A DNA stretch of 64,000 nucleotides, taken from positions 2,480,001 to 2,544,000 of the forward strand of contig NC_064678.1 in assembly GCF_023278565.1 (NCBI RefSeq), given 5' to 3'. Shown here one piece after another: positions 1-10,137 of the stretch; the stretch's first letter is position 1; each line of letters opens with the position of its first letter. Origin of the DNA: Colletotrichum lupini. Taxonomy: Eukaryota > Ascomycota > Sordariomycetes > Glomerellales > Glomerellaceae. Under the pieces are notes generated by a model. That model worked only from the letters and a program-made list of their open reading frames with translations, was not told the DNA's origin and made no database searches. A program made the translations under genes and the position numbers.

Positions 1-3000
1 ACGCGGACCTTGACGTAACGGAGGCCGTCTTGGTTGGTCGTCACGATGACCTGGTCTACAATACCGTTTTCCGTACTTCTGAGTGGGGTGGAGGCGTCGC
101 GCTTGACATGCTGCACCGTTCGCTGGCCCATCTCAGCGTTGTCCGGGCTTATAGGCGACGTCTTTCCGATAATGATATCTTCACCCGAGACACGAACTCC
201 CGGTGCTACGATGCCATCATCATCGAGCTTGTCGTAGGTGCCATGCTTCAAACGTAAGGTATCGCTTCTGAACGGTTTCTCAAACTGCTCAACAAGATTG
301 ATACCCACGCGCTTCTCGCAGTCAGTGTACGACCTGAAGAATAGACTCCTGAACAGGCCACGATCGATGCTGCTCTGATTCATGATCACGGAATCTTCCT
401 GATTGTAACCAGAGTAACAGGCAATAGCGACGACGGCGTTCTGTCCGGCTGGAAGCTCTCTGAACTTGAGGAATTCCATGGACCGCGTGGTGGCAAGCGG
501 TTTTTGAGGGTAGTAGAGAATATTGGCCATCGTGTCCATTCTGCGTGAGTAGTTTGTCAAGAAGAAGCCCATGGCTTGCTTGCCCATGGCGGACTGGTAG
601 GTATTACGAGGTGACTATGAAAGGCATTCAATCAGTGCTTGCTTGTCAAACGAAAACGGGGAATGGCATACCTGGTTGTGATCGGGGAAGGGAATGATGC
701 TGGCGCAAATTCCTAACAGCATGCTGGGGTGGATTTCGCAGTGAGTGTACATGTGTGTTGTGGGATTAATCTTGGTCTTCAGACGGCTATTGGGGCCATC
801 GGTATTGTCCTCAACCACTTGACCTTGCTTCTGCAATCTGTAGATTTCCAGATCCTCGGGCGTCATGCAAATCATGGCTGTCTCTTCTTCCTCAGCATCG
901 AGATATTCTATAACACCGCTGTGGGCAAGGGACTCCCAAGTAATCTTGTCAGCCGGGTTATCTGGAGGGTTCTCCTGTTGCTCGCGCATTTCGTTGACCG
1001 TTGCCTTTTGCAGCACGAGCGATCCCTGAGCTACTATGCCGTTGGTACCTTGCTCTACAACGAAAACAGGTCTCATGACTCTGCCGGCGTCGGAAAAGAT
1101 CTTGAACTCGCGGTCTCGGATATCACGGACGAGCGACACTTCGTGGGAAATAACGTTTCGCCGACGAGTGCCCTGAACATCAGGAACCAAAATTCTTGGG
1201 TCTTGGTGCACGCCAACCCAGACACCATTCAGGAAGACCTTGGTGGCGTTGGGATACCTCAGTGGCTCGTACTCCTCAAGAACCTCCATGCCTCGCTGGA
1301 TCATGTAGTCGATAATGGGTTCGGCGGGTGTACCGACACTGACATAACACATGAGAGACAAGTTCTTGACGAGACCACATGCTTGGCCTTCCGGCGTCTC
1401 AGCCGGGCAAACCAAACCCCAGTGCGTGTTGTGAAGTTGCCGGGGCTTTGCCAGCTTGCCGTCACGACCAATGGGCGTATTTGTGCGACGAAGATGGGAT
1501 AGCGTAGACGCAAAAGTATAGCGGTTCAATACCTGAGACACGCCAGCCGTCGAGCTCGCGGCCTTCTTCTGATCTCCCCAATTGCCAGTCGCCAACGAGT
1601 ACTTCAATCCATTTGAAAGAGTCTGCGGCTTCACACCGAGAGTGAGACTGAATTGCCTGTTAGACTCGACACAGCGCTTGAGATGGCCAGATAACTCCTG
1701 GTTCATGCGGCGGACGATGTTGCGGAACAGCTTGGCGAGAAGGGGGCCGGCGAGATCAAGGCGCTTTTTGCCAAAGTGATCACGATCGTCGGTATCGCGC
1801 CGACCTAAGGCGCATTGGAGCAGCTTGTGAACCATGTATCCCAAAAAGAACGCCTTTCTTGTCTCACTGCCTTCGCTCTGGGAGATATGCGGCAGAGTTT
1901 CTTTTTGAAGAATGTCTTTAGCAGTTCTCACACGCTTCTCTCTGGGAATGTTGTGGTTGCTGCCACGCTTGCCGATAAAGTCAAGGGCAACCTCTCTGTC
2001 CTGGATACAGAAAGCTTCCTCGATGCATGGCCGCAACATCTCGAGCATCTGGCTATCATTTCGATCATAGCAAATATGATTGAGGATATCCTCGTCGGAT
2101 ACCACACCCAGAGCTCGGAAAACGATGGCGATTGGCAGATCAGCCTTGACATAGGGCAGACTGCAGTGGATAGTCTGACCGTACCCGCCCTTTGCCGCGT
2201 CGCCCTTGCTGTACAGCTTCAGCATCATAGATGAAATGAGTCGAGAGCCCTTCTCGAGAGCGCTGCGGATTTCAGCTGTGTAAGAGTATGGACTCGGCTG
2301 GGCCTTCTTGAAGACTTGGACAATGTTGGCGGCCGATCGCTCTTGAGCAATGAGGACCTTTTCACTACCGTTGATGATGAAGTAGCCTCCCTGATCGTAA
2401 GGACACTCGTTTAGCATGAACAAGTCATCCTCCTGCTCGCTACTCAAGTGGCAAATCTTAGACTTGACCATAATGGGCATGCGACCGATGAAAATCATGT
2501 CCTTCATGTCGTCTGACTTGTTTTTGTCGGCGCCATAATCCTCGCCGCTCTCCTCCTCTTCCCACTCCAACTTGGTAGGGTGCTCGCCAGTATTTGCAAG
2601 TTCGTCCTGCTGTTCCTCATCGAGCTCATTCAGCGGAACCGGTTTCTCTACCGCAATCGAGACCTTCTTGGTGATCTTAACATAGAGGGGACTGGCGTAA
2701 GTGAGGTTGCGGTCGCGGCATTCGTAGGGAAGTAATGTCGTAACTTTACCATCAGCTTCGGTGATGGATGGACGAGATACCATGACAGTGCCAAATTTGA
2801 CTTCGTACCGACGGAGGGCGATGACCTTGTCGCTGTCTGACATAGGATTCGGCTGGTCTAGGGTGATTTGGGAGTACTCGTCGATGAGCTCTTGGACGGT
2901 TGAAGAGGTGAATTCGTCGAAGGAGTCGACTTGCTGAGAAACCAAACCCTTCGACTCGAAGAAGGAAGAGATGACGGTCCAGCAGTCTTCGGGCGTGATG

Positions 3001-3056
3001 CTGGTATCGTCTTCTTCGACGTACCCGTCGTAGTCGTAGTCATCGTAGTCGGCCAT
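1..3056 (-). CDS. RPB2: RNA polymerase II second-largest subunit (partial, C-terminus off the window)
   Basis: This is the catalytic-cleft subunit of nuclear RNA polymerase II. Exon 1 spans 3056-672 (795 codons) and exon 2 starts at 614 and runs off the left edge. The 57-bp intron at 615-671 (GTATGC...CATAG) falls in phase 0 just after DHNQ, and splicing restores the conserved [17 protein letters not shown] junction. The start follows the acidic N-terminus [17 protein letters not shown]. Family landmarks include [49 protein letters not shown] and [17 protein letters not shown], and in exon 2 [18 protein letters not shown]. About 1000 residues are present. The family is about 1250 aa, so the hybrid-binding end, wall and clamp are missing only because of the window edge. 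A read-through of the intron would add 18 false residues. Confidence 0.98.
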
Positions 3057-4445
3057 CTCGGAGACGTTGGCACCTGCGTGTGCGATGACGGATGCCAGAC
3101 AAGAAACAGGTTGAGTGAGCAGCAGTCGGCCTTGTGGTTATCTGCAGTGGTGCGTCTGGTACTCAAGTCTGCGAGCGATCGAGTTCCGAGGCAGTGTTCG
3201 ACGGGCAAGAAGCGGCGAGTCGCGGTAGGAGTCGGGTTCCCACAATGATGATGATTAACAATCACGACGCAGGGCACAGGCGAGTTTGCCTCTTCAGCTC
3301 GGTTGGGGCATGAAAAGAGAAACAAGGCCAGGCGCGAGATTGGAAGACCGACTGCGCAAAGCGATGCCGGTTCGATTTGTAACGGACGGGTAATGCAATG
3401 GTGTACGCCCGATGCAGATGACCAGCCTCGTTACCTAGGGTAGGTGGTGGTTTTTTCCTCTCTCGAAAATACAGTCCCAGAGGCAGGAGGCGCGAGAGAC
3501 GGGTTTGAGAGGCTCAAGCCAGAACGCGGCAAGGGGAGACAGGCTAACCCTTTTTGAAATAGTGCATATTTGCATGCTTGTGCCTTAAGGTATCCATCCG
3601 TCGCTACTTATTTGTATTCGTAGGTACCTACCTACCTTAACGTACGGTTTACCACCTCAGGTAGGAGCCCCACAACAGCTCCTTCTGGGCGGATCACGTG
3701 GCAGAGGTTGTTTCCCTCCCACGGAACTTGGAGGCACCAGATGAGACACATCTTCAACTACCTTAAGGTACCTAATATGGAAGGAGCGAGTCCACAAACC
3801 TCATTGCCATCGTTCAGCATGGTGGCCAATACCTGTCCATTCTTGTAGATGATCTAAGGCCAAAAAACAGCTAGTTCAACATCCATCAAGTTGTCACTCA
3901 ACGTTCCCCCGACTTTGATGAACGACGGGGGTTTTCCAGCTCTTCCCACTATCCCGCATCTGATTCAGACTGCGATTCCAGTTCACTTTTCGCAGAAATC
4001 TCGTTTGGTATGCAACAGGCGTACGTGACGGCTGTTTTGAAGAAGTCATATTTGTTTTCCTGGATACTTTACTCACTGTAACGTATAGGATGTCTCAGCC
4101 GTACCGAGTGGTAACGAGCTTCGCCTTATACCACAGAATACCTCCAATTGACAATCGTGGTAGGGTCGTCTTGGTGAAAGCTAACGTATACTTATCCGCT
4201 AGCGGCCCATTGGCAGTGAAGCAACCAAATAGCAAACATAAAACCAACCTTCCTGTACGTATGGGCCAACAGGCCGTCAAGCACGTGAGCCAAAGTCTCA
4301 ACGGAAGGAGTCAACTCTGTTCAACTAGTAATTATGAACTGATTTCCCAGACGTTTCTAGACACGCTTCGAGCAATGTATTGCGCGTTGGGTTTCACGCC
4401 AGTAGCGCATACATCTACGTCTATCCAGCAGCACTGATGTCTGCA
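3057..4445. other. Intergenic: RPB2 upstream region and IDO downstream region
   Basis: No supported gene. The RPB2 promoter and leader lie at the left side. Between about 3570 and 3790 the sequence is crowded with GGTA/TACC motifs (TAGGTACCTACCTACCTTAA and relatives), a motif family repeated in other spacers of this window. An ATG-started frame of 115 codons at 4090-4437 on the plus strand has no recognisable motif and probably lies in the downstream region of the IDO gene. Confidence 0.6.
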
Positions 4446-5954
4446 TCAGTAATGGCAGATGCCACCAAAGTCATCATCGATGGTCCACGTCCCTGCTAAG
4501 CCTCCGACCCCGGCTTCGATGCTGCTGTGGCTAGGCTGGTCTGGTTTACCCAAGAAAAAATCGCCGCTGCCCTCAGACTTAACAGTTCTACGCATGAAGC
4601 GACGGGTCCACTCTTCGATCGCCGGCTCACCGGTCTCATCGCGCGCCTGTTTCAAGAACGGGATGAGAGCAGTACCTCCTGTACCCTTGAGGTTCTTCTT
4701 GCCGTCGGCAGCCGGCAAGTTATTACCCTGGGCGTTCGACTGACGTTGGCGTGAGGCCGTGGCTAGGTTAACACGCAAGCGCGTCGCCTCAGGACTTCTC
4801 GACCTGCTGCGAGCCCGCACCTCGCGTGAAGGAAGGATGATGTAGCGGGTGACGATGGCTATATGCTTGTCGCGGAATGCACTGAGCATGGCGAGACATG
4901 CATCATAGGCGAGACACAAGTCGCGTTCTTGCTTGTGGTTCTCGACAAACTCGCGGATGTTGGCAATGCCAGAGACATCCTTGAGGAAGCGAGCATGGGG
5001 CCCGGGCATGTACCGGCGCATCTCCATAATAAAGTTGTGCTTTGGAACCGGAGCCCTAGACTCGCGTTCCGACTCGGTTGAGGGATCCCGCTTTTCGCCC
5101 GTTGGGCGATGATCAATGCCAAGGATGACATCGAAGAATTGTATCAGACTGCTCTGAGCATTGCTACCACCGCTGTACTGACGGTAGTCCTCCTTTCCAG
5201 AGCCATCGTCATAATTGACGCCGTCAGGAAGACCGGCTTCGGCCATGTTCTTGCTCCCAGCAAGAAAGGTGCGGATGCGATTGTAAAATATGTTGGGATC
5301 GCAACTCTCGTGCATGCGTTGCAAGATGATGGTCAGGTCGGTCAGCCGCTCGGCAAAGGTGCGCAAGCTCCGGGTGACGGTCGAGACATCTCCTCGGCGA
5401 GCAGCTTCCACGGCACCCAGCATGAGGGGGATGATGGGACCGCCACGGGCCTCAATAGCGACAGAGACGAGGTAGAACCACGACTCGTCGAGAGAACCAG
5501 TGAAGGTGTTGAGGGTGGCTAGGTTCTCGAGATTGTCAATGTCCTCGTCGACAAAAAGAGGCTTGAAGTTCCAAAGGCACAATGCGGCGTAGGTAGCAAC
5601 CGGAGGCAGCTCAAGATGATTCGAGACCTTCAAGAAGGGAACGGTGATGGAGGGCGGAAGTTGATCGCAAGGCTCATCGCCACCCCAGATGTAGGCATGA
5701 GCCATGAAGGATAACAAAGAGTAGGCTCTCCGCCATTCTGCGTCGTGTTCCAGACCGATGGTAGAGAGAACAGGCAAGCGGTCGACAACCGGACGAAGGC
5801 GGCGGCTGAGAACGAGAGCCTGTAAGTTGGCGACAATAGCCTCCCACTTGTTATAGTAGGGGTCCGGCAGCCGCGTCAACGGGAGAACGTCCGGTAGGAA
5901 TCCATGGGTTGCAGAGATTCCATAGTCGGAGAGTTCGGGGATGGGGGGTAGCAT
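4446..5954 (-). CDS. Indoleamine 2,3-dioxygenase family protein (tryptophan to N-formylkynurenine)
   Basis: A heme dioxygenase that opens the indole ring of L-tryptophan, the first step of the kynurenine route to NAD+ (BNA2-type role). The gene is a single exon of 502 codons from the ATG at 5954. That start gives the usual fungal opening MLPPIPELSDYGIS. An in-frame ATG at 5999 would add 15 residues. Visible signatures are YSGGSNAQSSLIQFFDVILG and, later, KGTGGTALIPFLKQARDET. The presumed proximal heme ligand is His364 in RDKHIAIVTRYI (His379 from the upstream ATG). A basic, Ser/Arg-rich insert (SREVRARSRSRSPE...) separates the heme-His helix from the GTGG motif. Fungi often carry two or three IDO paralogues with very different affinity for tryptophan, so a role in NAD+ synthesis is inferred from the family only. 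Confidence 0.93.
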   Translation of the reverse strand: MLPPIPELSDYGISATHGFLPDVLPLTRLPDPYYNKWEAIVANLQALVLSRRLRPVVDRLPVLSTIGLEHDAEWRRAYSLLSFMAHAYIWGGDEPCDQLPPSITVPFLKVSNHLELPPVATYAALCLWNFKPLFVDEDIDNLENLATLNTFTGSLDESWFYLVSVAIEARGGPIIPLMLGAVEAARRGDVSTVTRSLRTFAERLTDLTIILQRMHESCDPNIFYNRIRTFLAGSKNMAEAGLPDGVNYDDGSGKEDYRQYSGGSNAQSSLIQFFDVILGIDHRPTGEKRDPSTESERESRAPVPKHNFIMEMRRYMPGPHARFLKDVSGIANIREFVENHKQERDLCLAYDACLAMLSAFRDKHIAIVTRYIILPSREVRARSRSRSPEATRLRVNLATASRQRQSNAQGNNLPAADGKKNLKGTGGTALIPFLKQARDETGEPAIEEWTRRFMRRTVKSEGSGDFFLGKPDQPSHSSIEAGVGGLAGTWTIDDDFGGICHY

Positions 5955-8036
5955 AGTTGAGTGTTGTCTATATCTTGGTTTTGCCTCTGTTGCGAGCAAA
6001 ACGAGTTTCCGAGTGTAGTCGATCGAGTGGTTGAGACTTTAGAGGTGCCGAGAGATTATCAACGCTCCAATGGATGATTGCGATTACGGAGGTTGGTTGT
6101 GAATGCGGTTCAGTGAGGTAGTAGACAGTGTTCAAAAAGGTCCTGACGCAAGGAGTATCCAGAATTTGCTGGAATACTCCTCAGCCGTGCGAAAGATCCT
6201 TGGAACAGCAAGCATTCAACGTAATGTGAGAGCTGAGCGGAAACAGTTCCAAAATGTTGTTAGTTTCCAGGAAAAACCAATGTCGACCGTGAAAAGAAAC
6301 AAGAGTTGTAGGTAACTGCAGCGGAAGGGGTGTGCGTGTGCCGGATGTTTTATTTAATAATGCGCGCAGCGGTCCCCGTCGGCTATGTGGGATTGGACAG
6401 GCGCAATGTGTTCCAGGGTCTCCCCCGAGACCATTTTTCTTCTTTGCAGGTGAAGAAATGTAATGGCGGAGAGTACGGATGCCAGACTAGGTGACTAGGC
6501 TACTAGGTAACTCTGCTAGGTAAGGTAGGCAGTAGAGTCGAGTGTTTGTGCCGCCTCCTTGGAGCGGTTAAAGCGCCCAATTCGAAACATGGACGGTACA
6601 TATAATGGACTAGCGGGGCACGTACCTCGAGCGGGTGGAACCATATGAGTGAACATGACATCCAATGATTCGATACCTTCAGAATGATTGTGGTACCACC
6701 AAGCCAATGTATCGATGAAGTAAAGCATCTTGCAGAGCGAAGACAACTCTCGGGATTTACCGTAACAACACGATTATGCCCCGTACCAGAAGGCGTGCAA
6801 AGTATGCGTAGTAGCTACCAAGGTCTACGGTTATGTACCTAGAATACATGGTTTGCAAAGTGCTGAAAATGTAAGCAAGACGAAGAACAATGCAAGATTA
6901 CAAAGCGTGTCAAAGCAACTGCAAAAAAGGAACTGGAGCTGGACCTGACCAACCCGAAACATGCCAGGCAAGCAAGCTGCCAGCATTGGATTAGAATGGG
7001 CCCGCTCCGTGCTCGGCCTTTCATCCAGCCAACTTCACACCATGAGATCAATTGAGAATCTCAGCGGCCGTGTCGGTCCGATGCCGGCCATCATCGATCA
7101 TTGGGTTACGCTGCAACGTGGAAAAACAGTATCTACCTAAATCCACTTTATTGCTTGTTGCAATCATCAACCTAATTTGCTATCCTGAAGTCGATAAGCA
7201 GATTCCTTGCGCAAGCTCTGATACCATGCGCTTGCATTTCGAGGCGCGCTTGGTGCAGTTATATACCTATTTTCTAACCCATCACAAAGGAAGCAAACAT
7301 GCAGGATGGCCAATATCCCATACGAAGCATTTCAAACTGCATGGCTGCGATGTAAATGGTGCAAAGTGATGAGGATGATGTACCATGAGTGTTTTGCTTT
7401 AACTATCGGTGCTGATAGATGAATGGCGATTTCCGTCCAACCTTAACCTACATTTCTTACGTCTAATTTAGGATCGAACACCAGTACTACGTATGAAGGG
7501 CCTCTTCAAAGTCGATGGAGCCCGCCTCAGGTCACAGGTTTAAGGTAACGGAATTTGACTGCGACGCGGGGAGACCTTCACGGCGGCCCCACCTTTTCCC
7601 GCCCAAGCTGAGGTGCGTCATCCGCAGTGCGAACTGCCATCCACCACCGGCACCCAATCACCGATGTCCGAACTACCTTAGCTACTTACCTACCTCCCTC
7701 CACTGGGTACATGGAACGCTTCCACCGTCGCAAGCTCTCTGAGAAATCTATCACCGGCGCCGTCCCATTCCGCTGTCCGACGTCTCCCGTTACCGAACAC
7801 CCACCCGATTGTGCCGATTCTCATAGCAGACCTTAGTGTTAGACACCGCTGCAGCATCACAAACCGGCTCTAGTCCTAGGGCCCCTGGCATGCACCTATG
7901 AGTTGAATCCGCATCTCACCTTCCCCCTCTCGCCGCTCGCTCTCCGTTACTCGCGCATCCGCCTTCACCTCTACTCGCCTCCTGACCGAGCTCCGTATCG
8001 GCTCCCCCGTACCGGAGCTCTCGCTGCGTCTCTGCG
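5955..8036. other. Intergenic: IDO and VPS23 promoter regions
   Basis: About 2 kb with no supported gene between two divergently transcribed genes. It holds a short cluster of CTAGGTAA/GGTAAGG motifs near 6490-6530 and another TACCTTAGCTACTTACCTACC stretch near 7672-7692. The 300 bp before VPS23 are pyrimidine-rich, as is usual for fungal leaders. Short frames here show no protein-like motifs. Confidence 0.55.
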
Positions 8037-9887
8037 ATGCCCGTGCCGCAACATGTCCTGAACTGGCTTTACAGTGTTTTGACAAGTGTATGTTGTGTCT
8101 TCAACTCTTGGCTCCGTTGTCCTCGACTAATGCGTGGCCCTGTCCCCAGGAATACCACGATGTGAATCGCACCTACAACGATGTAGCCCAAGCGCTATCC
8201 CACCACCCATCTCTATCGCCGCGCACCGACGTTCACAGTACGGCCATCGATCGCGACCACAAATCCTTGATGAATGCGTGCTGATACCGTCCATAGCTTA
8301 CGATAATGGCTCGTCAGCCCTACTTCTCCGCCTCTCTGGTACCATACCCGTTATATTTAGAGGCACCACATATCGCTTTCCCATATCTGTCTGGGTGCCT
8401 CATGCCTACCCACGAGAGGCTCCATTGGTTTACGTCACTCCAACAGAGTCCATGATGGTACGCCCCGGCCAGCATGTAGATCCTCAAGGCCAAGTCTATC
8501 ACCCATATCTCGTAGGCTGGGCCGCCTTCTGGGATGTATGTCTTCATGCTTATCTTCCCAACCCTGGGCTTTGAGGGTTGTTCTCCCATTCTGACGGCTA
8601 GCGTGTTAGAAATCCACGATTCTTGACTTCCTGGCCATCTTGAGAGATATCTTCGCCAAAGAGCCACCAGTCATTGCCCGACCACAAGGCCCACAGCAAC
8701 CACTGCCGCCCGTGGCATCGCGTCCACCGCAATCACACACCCAAACGCCTCCCCCTTTTTCGCCTCCTCCACATGAGTTGGCAGCTCGTCCGTCGAGTCG
8801 CCCGCCTCCTCAAACCCCTACAGACGGATCGCGGCCTCCGCCTCCGCCGCCCAAAACGACAAGTACTGAACCGTACAGAAGCCCACCACCTCCTCTAGAT
8901 GCTAGATACGGCCCTCCTCTCCCACCTCTACCCCCTGGTGCCACTCGTCAAGGCATCCATGGAGGCCTCAATCTCCAAGAGTCAAGTCGTCCACAGAGTC
9001 AAGCGCATTCTCGGTACGACTCAGCACCGCCACTACCACCAGTACCGTCCTCTCACCCACCGCCGCCGCCAGTCGTCTCATCTCCGCATCAAACTGAAGA
9101 CACTGCACAGCAACCGCAATTCCGTTCTGGACATCCTGCTCAATCCGTTGCCCCTCGTCACTCAGCCGTCCCTATGTCTTACCAGCAAACGTCTCAGCAT
9201 TACAGAGGACCACCTCCAGGCTGGCAACCGGACGGGCAGTATCAGGCACCACCGCTGCCGCAGCAACTGCAGCAGCATCCGCCGCCACAACAGCAGATTG
9301 CAAAACCACCGCCACCGCCAGATTTGCTCGACGCGCCCCTCACCCTGAGCATACCTTCGCCGTCGTCGGTTCCCGCGCCACCGATTCCGCCGAACCCGGA
9401 AAAGGACGCATTGCTCCACCAACTAGCGCAAACACTTCACTCCCTTCGGCAACGTAGCAGACAGCAGAATGACTCCAGCATGGCAGGCTTGCAGGCGCAA
9501 CGCACAGCTATGATGTCTGCCTTCTCGACACTTCAGTCGGAGATGGGGACCTTAAATCAAACATCGGGGCTACTTCAGTCCAACGCTAATATCCTGATCG
9601 ACGCGCTGCGAAAAGCCGATTCTGTTATCGAGGGATCAAAACGTCAAACTGCGCCTGATATCGACGAGCTTCTGGTTGCGCCCACAGTCGTAGCTAACCA
9701 GTTATACGCATTGGTCGCCGAAGAGAAAGCTATCGGGGATACTATTTTTGTCTTAGGCCGCGCCGTGGAACGCGGAAGGGTATCACCAGCGGTATTTGCT
9801 AAGACGACACGATCCCTTGCTAGGGAGTGGTATCTGAAGAAAGCTTTAGTTCGCAAAATAGGAAAGGGGATGGGGCTGACAGCCTAG
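8037..9887 (+). CDS. VPS23: ESCRT-I subunit Vps23/TSG101 (UEV domain and steadiness box)
   Basis: An endosomal sorting protein that binds ubiquitinated cargo and nucleates ESCRT-I for multivesicular-body formation. There are four exons: 8037-8087, 8150-8237, 8297-8535 and 8610-9887 (551 aa). The introns are 62, 59 and 74 bp, with CTAAT visible before the first acceptor. Splicing joins MPVPQHVLNWLYSVLTS to EYHDVNRTYNDVAQAL, then TDVH-TYDNGSSALLLRLSG, then GWAAFWD-KSTILDFLAILRDIF. This gives a complete UEV domain (about residues 1-145). A long Pro/Gln-rich linker follows (about 150-390, many PPPP and PPLPP runs). A predicted helical stalk comes next. The protein ends with the Vps23 core or steadiness box (EKAIGDTIFVLGRAVERG...SLAREWYLKKALVRKIGKGM). 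Unspliced reading would lose the UEV domain. Confidence 0.95.
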
Positions 9888-10137
9888 TCGAGCAGTGACG
9901 TTGCGCTCCAATATCATGACATTTCAGTACGCTGAGTACTTTGGCAGACCAAGATTTCATTGAGACTATTCTCTTTGTGCCCGGCAGTTCCTTTGCTGGC
10001 CATTTCCCAGTACTATGCTTCATAGCCTTGCAGCCTTCACCCTCCAGGTCTCTTACGCCGGTACACTACAAATGATATCCTGCTCTATGCTAAGGCATCA
10101 CTGAAGAACACTGCTAGCTAGCCCGTCCGACATTGAA

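Noticed and set aside
4090..4437. 115-codon ATG frame on the plus strand
   Set aside because: Lies downstream of the IDO gene, antisense to its probable 3' region, with no recognisable motif.
8899..9348. Arg/His-rich plus frame inside VPS23
   Set aside because: Out-of-frame shadow of the Pro/Gln-rich linker.
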